The notes: generated by a model from the letters alone, not told the origin. A DNA stretch of 64,000 bases from Drosophila miranda (GCF_003369915.1 NC_046677.1:23330913-23394912), one strand, 5' to 3'; shown: positions 21,565-35,232, counted from the stretch's first letter. Made by a program: numbers and translations.

Positions 21565-23337
21565 ATGCAGCAAGATGATGGACCGGAAAAAACTCAACAG
21601 CTGCAGAGCTTCCAATCGGATGACTTGTTGGAAAAACTGAAATTACTCAACTACGAAAAACATTTGCTTAAAGAGTTCAAGCTGAAGCCCCTGTCGCGGT
21701 TCTACTTTGTGAAGGCCACCAATCCGGGGGAGCAGTTCTACATGTTCACCCTGATCTGCTGGTGGCTCTGCAAGAAGCTCGGCAAGGACATGGAGCGACC
21801 CCAGGAATACGATGATCCGAATACGGTCGCTGCTAACATCATTCAAATGCTGGAAGAGATCGTAAGTTGACGGAAAGGCGAAGGAGTATCCCTTTCGTAA
21901 ACGTTGCTTCTTAGCAGGATGTCCCTGTGGACTTTCCGCCCAATAAACTGATTCGTGGTGCAGGACCCATCTGCCTCAATGTCCTGGACATACTCTCTAC
22001 GCAGGCCTGCAAAGTGGCCAAAGTGGGATATCAGCGTGTTCAGAAAATGCAAGAGGAGGAGTTCCTGGGTGACTATCTGGAGGACAATGCCGAAATCATA
22101 CTGGAAAAGCTAGAGGACGAACAGAACGCCGCCGGCCTCAGTGACGACAGCGACCTGGAGCTGGAGGTCCACAATTTCAGACAACTAAACTGGCTAAATC
22201 GCCCCCAGAAGAAGTCCATCGGTGATGTGGCCCTCGACGAGCAGGCCCAAGATCTTGACGCCCGTCTCAGCGACCATCAGGAGTGGCGCCTCGAACTCGA
22301 GCGCGTGCTGCCGCATCTAAAGGTCTTCGTAAAGGCGGACGCTCGCGATTGGCGCACCCACCTCACCCAGATGGATGCATTCAAGACCAGCATAAACGAG
22401 TCCTCGGAGACCACACAGGCGCAGCTGAAGAAGCTGCACAGCGAGTTCACCTTCAGCCTGGAGAAGGTGGAGAGCCGCGAGAAGCATCTGAACAACGAGC
22501 TGCAGCCCCTGATCCAACAGTTCAAGGAGCTCTCCATTGAGCTATCCACCATCCAGTATGCGCAAAACCAGGTGCAGGCGGACTCTGAGAAGCAGTTGGC
22601 GCAGTTGAATGAGGTGATGCTGGAGCAGGAGCTCAAGAAGGAGGAAATGGAACGACGCGGCCAGGTCATGTCCGATGGAAGTGAGTATGGAATAGCTTTT
22701 GAGTTTTGTAGAAGGGCAATCAGAATATCGTGAAATACCTGCTGAATATAGTCAAAAAACGACAAATGAAGATCGAAATATATTTCGATATTGCTATATT
22801 AGTATACAAATGATTAGTACCCTGAGAATTGATTTGAGCTGAAGAATTGAATCTTTTAATTTAATTTCATAGAAATTGATTCGATTAGCTGTCAAATATC
22901 TTATAAAAAATGGCATAAAATCCAATCTTGTAACGAATATCTTACCATAAATTGTATAAAAGAGTATCATAGGATATCAAAGGGTACCATACTGAATATC
23001 GGAATGAATCTGTTCAAGCAAACATACCTTATTTCACACATCTACTTTTCACACTGCTGCAATCTGCTCCGATCTCTTGCGCTCGATAAGAGTTCCACTA
23101 TTTGCGATCCATGATTCTGAATCACAGCTCTAATACCCCCGGTGTAAACCGCCCACGATGCATACTAATCCCACTTTCATTCCAGGCTCCGTGCAGCAGA
23201 TCAAGAAATCGATCGTCAAACTAAAGGAGGACATTGCGCAACTGAATCTGGAGGTGGCCCTCCTGGTGCATGCCCACGATCAGGAAACAGTGGTGCGCCA
23301 GACCCAGAGCCAGGCCGGTGACCAGGCAAACAACTGA
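21565..23337 (+). CDS. IFT57: IFT57 (HIPPI / che-13), IFT-B complex subunit
   Basis: Three exons (21565-21861, 21918-22680, 23186-23337) with GT-AG introns give 403 aa. The amino-terminal part carries the family pattern: LLEKLKLLNYEKHLLKEF, then KPLSRFYF, NPGEQFYMF and the block around PQEYDDPN. This is the calponin-homology-like domain of IFT57 (about residues 15-135). The rest, from about 205, is coiled coil, used in IFT-B to pair with IFT20. The last exon (VQQIKKSIVKLKEDIAQL) matches the conserved IFT57 tail. The protein acts in anterograde transport in cilia; in flies that means sensory neuron cilia. The D. melanogaster orthologue is che-13. The second intron (505 bp) is AT-rich. Transcription is probably Rfx-driven through the X-box upstream. 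Confidence 0.95.
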
Positions 23338-23517
23338 TAAAATGATAATGCGGCTGCTTAGCGTACTCTAACCATACAATCCATACAGTCCATACTTTCC
23401 TTACACAAAAAACCCCGTCCTGGAGCCTGGCTTAGGTATTTTTCACACCTTGGGAATGGGTGTGTGCGGCGCTGCTCTCGTTTACGTTCGATCTGGCCAG
23501 CGATTAGTGATCCATTG

Positions 23518-23520
<3 letters not shown>

Positions 23521-23550
<30 letters not shown>
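23521..23550. repeat. (GA)15 microsatellite
   Basis: Perfect GA dinucleotide run 180 bp downstream of the IFT57 stop, flanked by further degenerate GAGAG. It can bind GAGA factor but may be a neutral microsatellite. Confidence 0.95.
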
Positions 23551-23556
<6 letters not shown>

Positions 23557-23955
23557 GTGGTAGAGGGGGTGGGACCACCAGCGATGCACCGCCCGAGAAT
23601 CGTTCGGGGACTGTGTTTAATTTGATTGCCGCGCGCTGATAAGTATCGTAATTGGTTGCAAAGGCCAATAGGGCGGTCAATTATCACCTCTTTGTTATCT
23701 GCTCCTTCAACAAATATACGCATGCGCATGCGCGCGAGATCCTTTACGATCAAAGATAACGGTGAGGTGAGAGTGAGCAAGGGAGAGCTAGTTGTTGCAC
23801 TATCGTCCATTGCGCACGTACTACTTGACAGAGAACCGCCGCCGCCGCCGCTGTCGAGAGCCTTGGAAACCCGGAATCCAGAAGGGAAGGTGTTGCCTGC
23901 CCCGCACGCGCATCCTTTGTTTGCCCACTCGCACTGATAAGCCGCCTGTATGGAC

Positions 23956-24005
23956 ACAGTGTGTACAGTGGGACTGGGACACTGTGTACAGTGTGTACAG
24001 TGGGA
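23956..24005. repeat. 18-bp direct repeat, two copies 32 bp apart
   Basis: ACAGTGTGTACAGTGGGA occurs at 23956-23973 and identically at 23988-24005, with a similar spacer. It is a recent tandem duplication, with no coding or regulatory meaning evident. Confidence 0.85.
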
Positions 24006-27000
24006 TGCTTAAAGAGTGTGGGGTTTGGCCCGCAACTTGTTGTGATTTTCGCTGCGGCCTGCCAGAGGTAGGTGCTAAAAGGTTTTTCCCTAAACGGCAA
24101 CACACAAATGGGAAAACAAGCGGAGGTTACAGGATTTTCCCAGCCTAAATAAAAAATTGTATTTCGATACAGTGAAAGCTTCCTTGAAGTGAAACAAGAG
24201 GATCCTGGCTAACCGTTGTCATCTGCAAAAGCAGGATTTTCCAACATTCTGGGATCCAGTCTTGAAAGATCAGGAATTAATGCATGAAAACCACTCGTAG
24301 AAATCCAGTTGATATTATTCCTAACTTAACTCTCTGGAGCTCTCTCTCTGTCCCTCCTCAAAATAGAGCAGACATCTCTCTTCCTCTTCTTTCCACTCCA
24401 TCTTTCTCTCTTTTACATAAATTGCATTATTATTAGGCTTATTTGATATGCGCCGACGACGAAGCCAAAAACAAAACGCTGCAGAGAAATTGCGAAAAGC
24501 TCAAACACAGCAACAAAACAGCAACAGAAGAAGAGAAAGAGGAAGAAGGAAGAGGAGGAAGAGGAGGTGGAACGTCAGCAAACTGGCTGCCTGCTGCTGC
24601 TGGCAAAAAGCCTCAGCGAAACGACTACTGTTCATTTCCCACGGTAGGATTCGGATGCCATTCCACTGAGTGGAACGTGGAACGAGTGGCTGGGACTTCG
24701 GCTCCAAGCTTCGGCTCGTCTGAGAGTTCCAAGCTTCGGGAGCACTTGGTGGGAGGCAGGCAGCTGCTGCTCTCGATGTTGTTGTTGGGCGACCAGAGCG
24801 AGTGCTTTGCCGAAGAGTTTCATTTGCTCATTGTTTACGGGCGGGGGGGTAGGGTAGGAGATGGGGTATGGGGAACAAAAAGATAAACCTGTTGCCCGAT
24901 TTCGACTTTACTTTGAATGAACAGAAATATGTTGTGCCCTAAAGCATTTTGTGGGCATAAATCGTGAGGGGGATCGATCTCTCTCTCTCTCTTTTTTCTG
25001 TATGGGTCTGCTTGTCTCCCTCTCTCAATCCGAATCTCTCTCCTTTTCTCTTCCGTGCTCTCCTTCCTTCAGCCTCTTTGTGCGAGTGAATAAGCGCTTG
25101 TCTCTAATCCTCTAAAGCCAGGCGCCACCTACTCCCCAGAGATTCCTTACTTCCTTCTTCTCTTCCCCCCTCGACTCTTTGTAATTTCTCAATAAAAATG
25201 AAAAAACTAATAAATTTTGCCTAAACAGAGGGGCAGGGACGGTATGGGTGCACAGCGGGGTGGCTACTGGAAGCACGACATACCCCAAAAACAAAAACAA
25301 AAAGGAACCAGAAAAAGAACGAATATTATTTGTTTTGTCATATATTGTATGCAAAAGATCCAATAATTTATGGTCTAATATACAAAGAGAAAAAGTTTCG
25401 GTTTGAAAGGATAGAAACTTCGACGCGTTCATTCATGACCGAATAGGAATGAGCGCAAGAAGCAGGAGAAGAGGAGAGGAAAAAAGAATTAGAAATCAAA
25501 GAAGCAGCAAAAGAGAGTTGATATGGTCAGAAAAACTAGCAGAAGATCAGACTAAAGAAGAACCAAACACAAAAGACGATCATCGCAAGGAAAGAACCAC
25601 AAAGAAACAGACAAATTCATTGAAAACTTCCAAGTTTTTCGATTGGGATCCCAAGTCCAAGAACGATTCTGATCCCGACTTGAAGCCGATCTTGGTGTGG
25701 GATACCGGGGATCATTGTCAACATTTTGACCGCTCGCTGGGCCCGTAATCATCGGTCTATCCCACCAACCCCAATCCCAATCGCAATCCCCACTCGAACA
25801 GAATGAATGACGCCGCCGCCAACATCGATTTAAATGCAAATCAATGTAATAAAACATTTTTCGGTCTCGTATTCGGTATTCGGTGTCTCATGGGATACCC
25901 TCTACTATTAATTCCGAATTGAAGTCGATGTTTCTGGTTTGACAGAGAGACACCCACGCGGGCGACACCTCACCTCATCTCTCTCTCAAATGGAATGGAA
26001 CGGAAGTTCATGTGGCGCTTAGGACACCACCAAAGAACCAAGTCGATCGTAAATCAGTTCGAATCAAAGTGAAAACTCTTTCAAAAGATGTGGGCTGGTA
26101 ATTTTTATAGAAGGGCGATTGTCTTCCCATGAAAATAGGACAATTTACAGGTTTTTAAACACAAAAGAGAGGATGGGGATGGCAGAGTTGGAGGTTATGC
26201 CATATAGTAATCTAGAAGACATGGGTTGACACCTTTTCAGATAAATTGTTCAGCGATAAGTGTTATGGGAGCCGGGGTACGTTGGTTAGTTTTTGATGGG
26301 GATGCTTAAGAATGAATGAAAACAAGTGCAAAAGGGATTATGTGTTAAATGAGATGTTTAACGTACGGGGTATCTCAGGACTCTTAAAGTATACTTTTGA
26401 TGAAAATTGTAATGAACACTGGTCTCATATTACGGCCAGCACCTTTATCTGCAATAAATGTACACAAAAAGAGAGAAATCTGCACTAAAAACAAATCCAC
26501 ACCAAGTTATACGATCGTAACTCTGCTCCCAATAGAGTTATCATTCGAAAAATTCACCCAATGAACAGCTACAGCTTCTCCCCTGTCATTCGACTCTAAA
26601 AGCTTTTGCCACACACTTTGCCTACTTCTTTATGGCGAATTAATGACCGAAAAAAACGAACAAGAATTCCAAATAAACCATAAATTTTATTAATTTCTAT
26701 GGCTGCTGCCGCACAAAAAAGAGCTGTGTGTGTGTTTCGTATATCTGAACAATAGCGTCGATTCATAGAGTTCTGCAGAAACACTACCGAACCACACCGA
26801 ACCGCACCCAATTATAATAAAAAAAAGCAAAACAAAAAAAACTAAAAACGAGCAACAGCGATCGAAAGCCAGTCGTCAGTCGGTGGAGAGTGGAAAAACC
26901 ATTTGCTGCTCCCACAGAAGTGACAACAAATTTAAAATTTACGAAATAAAAATTAAAATTAAATAAAAAATACAAACAAAAACCAACTGAAAAGGCGAAC

Positions 27001-29640
27001 ACAATGGATATCTAAAAACTGAAACTGAAAACCGAACGGACAGGAAATTAGCATACAAACTGAAGATCGAAACTGCATATCAAATGAGGGATTCGATTCG
27101 ATTCGATCAATCGAATGCGAATGGACGGTGTTCAGGTTTCGGGGCAGTTCATTCAGCTGCGAGTTCATTGATAGATCGTTCGGTTGCTCGGTCGGTTCCT
27201 AGCTCCGACTAACTGTTAAAATAGAAACATCATCCAACGAATTTACGAGCCAGCGTACCATAATTCAAATTTATGTATAAACCAAGTCTCCAAGTCTGGG
27301 CCCAAGTGTGGGCCAAAATAAATCAAGTCACGACACTGAGAAAGACCTCTTCTGTTGGCTTCGAATGATTTTCCAGTACACCTTGAATGAGAGAACTCCG
27401 GCTAAATGACAACTGAGACAACTACCGTGTGCCAAATGAAGATGGAGGCCCAGATCCAAGAGCCAGGACTCGTCATCATCATCGGGTATCATCATCTCCA
27501 ACTGTTGACAACGCCTTACTGCGGTGGCTGCGGTCCAGTTTCATTATTATTAACCAAAATATAAAAAAATCCCAAACAAAAAGATCAGAGCCCATTGAAC
27601 GCCCACGTCTTTAGCATTTGCTTGGTGGTGCTTCTTCAACAGATTCGCACTTACACAGACAGAAAAAGTATGGTAACAAATGGGTGTAAATGTTGTATCA
27701 CGCAGGGTCTATGTACATTTATAATCTTAATTTTGTTTTTTATCCTTTTATGAGCAAAACCAATTTTAGGCATCACATTTCCCATCAATATCGAGTATAA
27801 TTTCTTTCCGTGTATTCGCACATATATTTATTATAATTTTTTTTGCATCTGTCTGCTGTCTGCTTTCGGTTTGGCTGGCTGCTCCTCTAAAATTTATGTG
27901 ACCGCATCGCTGCCGTATGAATTTTTAATTTTTCACCAATCTTTTTGTTGGTGTTTTTGTTGTGCCATTGCCTGTTGCCTGCCTGATTTTGTTTGCCTTT
28001 TTAATTTAGGCAATTAATGAAATTTAATACTTTTTTGTGCACTGTCTGTGTCTGTGTCTGCTGGGGCTGTAGATTGTCTTCTTTGAGGTTGATTTGGTCA
28101 TTGAGAAAGTTGTGGCAAGTCATTTGAATCATTAGAAGGGTAGTCCATTTGAATGGGTTTTAAAGGGTCTTTGAGAGGGCATTTGATAGACGGATGATGG
28201 ATAGCAGTTCAAATGGGTTAAAAGAACATTGGAAAGACTTTTGAGGTGACTCAAAAGGAAAAGAAAACTGATGGGGGGGCCTTGAAGAGCCATGTAGAAT
28301 ATTTCAGATGATAGTTTCAAATATTTTGTGAATCGAGTTCCTCTTATTATACCATATACACATCTTTGATATTTTTAATATATTTTTTTCACCCTCGAAG
28401 TCTTCAAGCTGATTTTTCATTTCTGATTTTTTTTTGTGGAGCTTTATCTGTGGACGTTTCATAATTAGTTTCGCCTCCATAAGGAAGCTCCTCACAATTG
28501 TCGGAGCGTCTCCTTTAGGAGACGAGACTCGTGATTGCCCATTTAAAATATGCAAATTTGACACAAAAACAAAAGCAAAACCAAAAAAATGAAGCCATCA
28601 AATGGAGTTGGAGCTCCATTGAATACCCCGCCAACAGATTGCACTTAAAAATGCCCAAAAACGGAGAGTGAGATACAATGAGATGGAGGGGCCAGTGAGA
28701 CAGAGATAATTTGTTAAACTTTATTGATGCTTGGATGTCGAAAAGCGAAAACTTAATTAAAAAATTGGCCAGCAAATCCTTTTTTGGCGAAACACTTGAT
28801 TAAAAACAGCAAAAAGAGCCCCAAAAACAAACAGATGTAAAAAATTAATGAAATATTTTTGTGAATGAGAGATTCCATTGAGAAATCACTGCGAAAGAGG
28901 AGACGGGGCAGAGCAAGGGGGAGAATCTATATCTATAGAAAGATAAAGACAAACAGACAATCTACAAAAGAGGCCACACACAGGGCAAAAGGCGGCAAAA
29001 GCCAAAAGGAACGAAAAGTTTCCCACACATATGAACAAAATGGAGCTGAAAGCAGAAGAAGAACAGCCAAAAGAGAGACAGACAGATAGAGAGAAAGAGA
29101 CAGGGAAAGAAAGAAACTGCGTAATACGGTTGCGCTGCTCTCTTGACAGGCTTCAGAGCGCCGCCCAAAGCGCCACAAAATAGGACACGCCCACCAGACA
29201 CTAAGTGAAAGAAAGTTTGCAGAGAGAGCAGAAAGAGAGCTGGCTACCGTTGCGATGAGAGAGAGGGAGAGTGCTAAAGCCATTAAAAGCTCTCACCTTT
29301 CTCTCATTAAGGCGCTGTGCTTAATTGAAATGTTGCCTTACTTAAACCTAATTAACAGTCAAATCATGTAACGCCCCAGAAAACACTCAACGGAGAGCGT
29401 GGCACAAGCGGCACAGACACGCTTTCTCACTCGGTCGGCACTCGCTCTTGAGCTCAATCGCTGGACCCAACCAATCAGCAGTCGCACTCAAAACTTGTTT
29501 TACGCTCAGAGGCGGTAAGGTTAGAGCGGGACAGAGCCAGTGCACATACAGCCGAGAGAGCGGGAGGGAGAGTGAGAGTGAGCAACAAAAAATAACAAAA
29601 AAATAAGGTAAAAAAATACAAAAAGCTACAACCCATCAAG
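24006..29640. other. intergenic, likely upstream control region of drm
   Basis: No gene recognised over about 5.6 kb. A possible distal IFT57 poly(A) signal lies at 24148. CT-rich tracts occur at about 24960-25080, and purine-rich GAGA tracts at about 28880-29110 and 29220-29275. Near 26870 an initiator-like TCGTCAGTCGGTG follows an A-rich leader; it could be a distal promoter but has no supporting exon. Open frames here are short and compositionally simple. Confidence 0.45.
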
Positions 29641-29665
29641 CCTGAAGTTTCGATCGTAACTTTGC

Positions 29666-30620
29666 AGTTGACTCTCGCGCACAGAAGCGTTCGGAAGTGA
29701 AATATATTTTATTAATAATATTACCGTCGTGGCAACCGAGGTCTCTCTTGCTACAAAGGCTATACGGTGCAAGCGATCTGTGGAATATATATAGTACAAT
29801 ATCAATAAGAAATATCTGGAAAGAGCAGAGCAGGAGCTATATAGAACGACGTAGCATAGGTAAGCGCACCGCCATTTTGTTGCTCTTAGAATTGTAGCCA
29901 TTTTGTGGCTACTGTTTTGTGACCGTTACCCCTTTTTCGAAAGAGAGCTTCCTCTCTTACGCACGCATACAACTACAATACTAAAACCCGAAGATTGGAG
30001 CCCTGCGCGAGAGCGAGACGGCTTAAGTGTTGCGCATGCGCAGTAGCACGAAGTTTTTTTTTTGTTTCTTCTTTTACCCGAACCCGCTTTGGGACTACTG
30101 GTATTTTATGCTCTGACTCACTCGCTCCGACAGAGACAGAGACAGAGCGATTGTTGCTGCTGCTGCTTCTGCTTCTGCGTCGCCTTCCTCACTTGCCAGC
30201 AGCGACGCTGGCAGCGACGTCAGCAGACAGCAGCAGGCAGCAGCAAGCAGCAGCAGCAGCAACAGCGGTGACTACTATTTCTTTCAGTTATTCATTCATT
30301 CATTCAACTTTGTGCCGCGCAGTGCGTAGTTCCCTCAGTTCCTTCGCGAGTACGAGCACCTCCCGAAAGAGATCAGCCATCAGCCAGGCCAGCGATCTAT
30401 CTATCCCCAAGACAGATCAGATCCCATAGAAATACCACAACATCGATAAGTACGTGACTCTCGTACGAGCAAAGCCCCGACACAGCCACGACACAGACGG
30501 ATTCCAGCAGCCGTCGCGTAATTCCAGTTTCCAGTTTCCACAACATTCCATTCCACCCGTTTGTTTCCCAGCAGCAGCACCGCAGAACAGCATCGTAACA
30601 TTTCCGCTCTCTCCCATTGG
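29666..30620 (+). other. candidate first non-coding exon of drm
   Basis: An initiator-like GCAGTTG (A at 29666) follows a GAGAG-rich proximal region. The sequence is then 5'-UTR-like, with CAG repeats and no long conserved frame. Two good splice donors lie inside: TAG|GTAAGC at 29860 and TTGG|GTAAGT at 30621. A matching acceptor exists at 36205. Whether this exon belongs to drm is inference from position and strand; cDNA is needed. Confidence 0.3.
30220..30266. repeat. interrupted (CAG)n repeat
   Basis: CAG triplets broken by GCAG/CAA units, within the candidate 5' UTR exon. Typical of Drosophila developmental-gene leaders. No coding frame is supported. Confidence 0.8.
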
Positions 30621-33600
30621 GTAAGTTTTATTCTCGAATTTCAATTCCAGTAGCAATGGCGCTCGTTCTTGTTCTGCCACTTGCTTGCCCCTTCCTTTGC
30701 CGCATGCCCCGTCTTCACTTGTTGCTTCGGCTACCAGTTTTACGCTCTTTCATTGGACAGCCACGTAATGTGGGTGCGTGTGACTCTCTCTCTACCTCTC
30801 TCTCTCGCTCTCTCTCTTTGGGAATGTGTGTGCGTGACGGAGATAGAGCTGCTGGTCTAATGCTAATATGGCGTGCGTGTGGCAAATGGAGCTTTTTTCG
30901 GTGCCTTGCCTTGTGTCTGTGTGTGTGTGTGTGTGAAAGTGTCGCCATTTGCCAAAATGGCGGATTGCAAATCGAACATTTCCCTATTGGATTCTATGAG
31001 ATTAAAAATAAACCACAAATTGTACAATTCGGAAGATACATTTTTACAAAAACTTCTATTCAAGGGGAGAAAATAAAGATGAACCAAATTTCATCATTAC
31101 TGATATTGTAGAATACCTATTGGGATTGATAATTTTCTTTAATATTCCCCATCTACTTATTGGATTAAAGTTATAAAACTAACACTTTTGAATCTTGGAA
31201 ACTCATCTTTAAGTAAAAGACACATTTTTCCTAGGAGAGAAAAGTCTGTCATTCTTTTAGCAGGATGCTTAAAAACCTTATAAAGATTTCTAAAAACTCA
31301 AATATATTTTTACAATTTCTAGAAATTTTTTACAATTTAATATCAGAAATATTCCATAAGGACTCCAAATGAAAAAGCTTTTATCATTTTGGGAAAATAT
31401 CTTTATGATTTTTGACCAGATTCATCCAAAAATCGTTTCTGTATCCACTTGAGATATATTTCAAACAAAAAAAAGTTCACGATCTATAAGAAAATTTTGA
31501 ATTTTTGATGGGAACCCTAAGTACTTCATCGGTCAGCCCAAACAATATTCCTCTTTAATAGGTCATAACAAAACGTAATAGTTTCAGATGCATCTATACA
31601 AGTTCTTAGTTTTATATATTAGATTTTTATTTTTATTATTTTTATTTTATTAACCATAAAATTCCAATCTGCAACTCGCAAAAAACATACATATCAACCA
31701 AAAGCCGTCGGCAATTGGTCAAATCAAAAGCTTCCCCATTGAAAGCTTGGCCAACAGATGAGTCAGTCTGAAACGAGGCAAACTTCTTGTGGCTTAGCAC
31801 AAGGTCTAGCCTAGAGAAGAAGGTTAATCACAGAAGGCAACACACCACCAGCCAAAGCGAATCATCGCCAGGAATGTTGAACGATGATCTGTTCATCATC
31901 GACAAACAGACTTGGCCAAATTTCCAGATGGTGAGTCATAGGTTTGAAAGCCATTAAGTTGTCGCCTTTCGTTGGATTATGAAATACCAATGAGTGTCGA
32001 GTCGAATGGCTCGAACAGTTGTTGAAAAGTTTCCAGAACTAAGAGGGACATTTTTTTGTGACTTTTCCTGAATAGTTCGTTTACGAGCATATTTCATTCT
32101 TTTCCCATTTCTTCCTTGACTTTCAACCTTCTGGTTTTCTGGCCTTCTGCCTGGTGTGTGTGTGACCTCGTCTAGACCACACGCTGTGCCTCATCAATTA
32201 GAGTCTAATTAGCTAAACGATTACTGTAAATGGACATCAGCTGGCACCTAATCTTCCTTGACTTTGACCGACTGTCATATCGTCTTAAAGATATGAGATG
32301 TGAGATCCATAAGAAATCAACTTTCTTTACCATTCTTCCCCGTTTTTTTGGCGAGAAGAGCAGATGAGTGAGAACCAGAGATCCATCCAGAGATCCTTCT
32401 TCCTTTGTCTGTTGCGGTATGTTGTTTGGGGTCATCTTTTCTTGTGTGTTGCATTCACCTTTTGTTCTACTTGAAGTGCACTGCCACATATCCTAATTGT
32501 TTCCACTGGCAACATATTGGTTCTGCTCTCCATCCATCCCTCTTTTCTTCGGTGACGGTGTGGGTGTTTTTCCCGAGAATTCTGTGCCATTAGCACAATT
32601 AGATTCGTATCAAATGTGTGTTTCGGTGCCTTTTGTCTCTTTATTGTCATCTCTCCCTGCGTTGTATTTTTTATTTTTTTTTCACTTTTCGGTTGTAATT
32701 TTTAATGGCACCTTGCCAACTCACTGTCCGCCTCCAAAAAAGAGAGAAGTGTTTTATGAAAGGGATCACAGGAGAAGTGTGGTAATCGCTTTTGACCATG
32801 TCTCTCGGTCGGTCCTTCGACGTGTGTGTCACTCTGGTTATCGTTCGTACCGCTACGTTCGTACATTTATCTCATCTCTGACTCTGGTACCGGCTCTGGT
32901 TCTGGCTCTGGTTCTGTCGGGGTGTTAAACTGTAACTCTGTCTGTGGGTTCGTGGAAGGCGCTGTTCCAGTCGCACTTACTTTGCACTTCTTCCCATCAC
33001 AGATATGGAATAATCTCTCTCTATCTCTCTCTTTCGCTTGCATGCCATTTTTATTTGGTTCTCCTGCTCTTTCCCTGCTGCAAATCTAATTTCACGCAGC
33101 ATTAACGCCTTTCGCATGCCCTTCACTGGGACTCGGGACTCGGGATGTGTCGGAGGCAGAGTCAGGATCACGCTGTGTGAACCATCTTTTGAGCAAAGGT
33201 CTCTCTCCTATCACTCTATCTCTCTCTCTCTCTGAAAGATTGTCTGAGTGTACACAACACTAATTATTTTCAGTGCGGATTAATGGGATTATCTTTGCGT
33301 TGGACAACAGTTTATTATACAATATTTGGGCAGTTCTTTTGGCCGGATCCGATCTGTGGGTGTTCGTTTTGTGGCCTCTGTACCTCTACGGCTAAGCGGA
33401 TTCGCAGTTGCCAAATACTAACAGTTGGAGATCGCCTCGTCGTCAGCTGCTGACGTCTGAAGGTGCCAAGAAACGCCCATTGGGTTTTAAGATGGTTTTT
33501 GGCAAGATTGTGTGATGGTTTACCAAGACTGTTTGGCTGGATTTTCAACAGATTATGATGATCTGAAAACAGCATTTGGTCTGTGCTAAAAAGAGCAATT

Positions 33601-34443
33601 CTTGGTTCTTTCTGAGATATATGTATGTAGTTCCCAAGTTACATGAGCTAGGATATGTGCAAGGTTAGTCCAACGCACATATGATACATTCTTTGATTTT
33701 CTTAATATTTAAAAAGCTTTCGTTGGTTGTTTTCCTACATCTTTTTGAAGGTCTAGTTCCCGAGGTGCTTTTAGAAGAGACTCTTCTTGTCTTTTAGACA
33801 AGGAGTGACATTTTTCTGGGTTACTGTTAATCTTTATTCTTTAGCTATTTTTTGATCATTAAAAGTTATGTATATAGTTGGGATAGTCCCAAAACCCTAG
33901 GTGATGATCTGAACCCTAATCCAAACGCACTTAACCTTCGATTTGCCTTCAATTGTGAGCTCAAATTTCGCTCAGTTGACTTTCTACAGCACTGTCCCCT
34001 CATTCGCTGTCATCTTCAACTACAGATAATTCCATCCATCGTCATCTGCGACTTAGCCACTCATCCAAATGACCAAATAGAGTGCTTAACCCCCAGCCGC
34101 AACCCGTGGCTAATGCTGCTCCACTTAAGCCCACGCTGAAACCCAGCCAGAGACGACGGAGCCAAAGTAAAGCATAGCCAAAGTCGAAGCCACATCCAAA
34201 TCCAAATCCAAATCCGAGACCAAAGCAACAGAGTCAAAGAATCCATATCGAATGGATGGCCTTATGCAGGCGCCCTGTGTCGCATGATTAACGGCGTTAA
34301 AATGCCAATGTGACGCCACATTGTGTACACAAATTAACATTGGAGGAGTCGCAGAGAGTTCCCCAAGAGAGACTGGGGACCGAAACGGAGACGGAGACAG
34401 ACATGACCAATGCGATCAGCGACCCAGCAGCCATGGACCCAAC

Positions 34444-34470
34444 CGGGTACGGGTACGGGGACAGGGACAG
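34444..34470 (+). repeat. GGGTAC/GGGACA repeat with G-quadruplex pattern
   Basis: Five or more G3 runs separated by three-base loops (TAC, TAC, ACA, ACA), flanked by GGAGAC repeats. It meets the G3+N1-7 rule for a plus-strand G-quadruplex. Confidence 0.75.
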
Positions 34471-34666
34471 GGACGGAGACGGAGACCTGGACCTCTTCCA
34501 CCAACACAAACAAAGATCCAGAGAGTCAGGAAAGTCAGTGTTATAATTTGAATATGTTTAGTGGGCATTAATGTTATAATGACAATAACTACGTACCGTC
34601 TGCGGCCGGTGCAGCACCCGCTGTGACGTTTGGCTTTTGTTGTCAACGTTAGCTCCCCTAACCGAA

Positions 34667-34695
34667 CCCAATCCCGATCCCGGTCCCGATCCCGA
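34667..34695 (-). repeat. CCCGAT-type repeat, G-quadruplex pattern on minus strand
   Basis: Successive CCC runs spaced by three bases (AAT, GAT, GGT, GAT) on the plus strand. The minus strand fits a G-quadruplex and the plus strand an i-motif. Confidence 0.65.
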
Positions 34696-35232
34696 ATCGG
34701 GAACCCGTTCCCATACCCAAAAAGTGCTCCAGCTGCGAGCTGAATGCACCATAACATATAAATAAATATCGAAATCGGGCCTTGCCGAGACGCTTGTCGC
34801 TACCAGTCAGCGCTGCCTTTTGTTTCGCACAGAAATTCCCGAATTCGAATCCGAATCCCAAAACCCCAAGCGAATGAAAAGGCAAAGACATACTAAATCT
34901 GAGAAATATATATCCTAAAAAGAACAAAAACTGCCATCCAGCGGCGCCGAAATGACAAAAATAAAATTACATAAAAAATAACAGTTGTTAACTACCGCGA
35001 GGACACGGACGATCGAGAAATCGCAAAGGAGAAGCGTTGGGCATAAATATCATTCGGTTTCGCAAGGCGCCAATTAAAAATAAACTTGTTACAGCGCCAC
35101 CTTAATGAAGTGGCCAAGAACAGGGCGTATTTGGCAACTGTACTTGGCTATAACGCGACGGGGGAGTAGCCCCAATGGGGTGAATTATTGTTATGACTCA
35201 GTTTCATAAGAAATGCCAAGAACTGACCAAGT

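Noticed and set aside
23358..23957. 199-codon minus-strand frame with a long Ser-Leu run
   Set aside because: The run is the translation of the GA microsatellite; no domain, no signal, no splice context.
24636..24643. Su(H)-type site (CGTGGGAA on minus strand), and TGTGGGAA at 29020-29027
   Set aside because: Eight-base degenerate sites are expected several times by chance in 64 kb; no clustering near the drm start.
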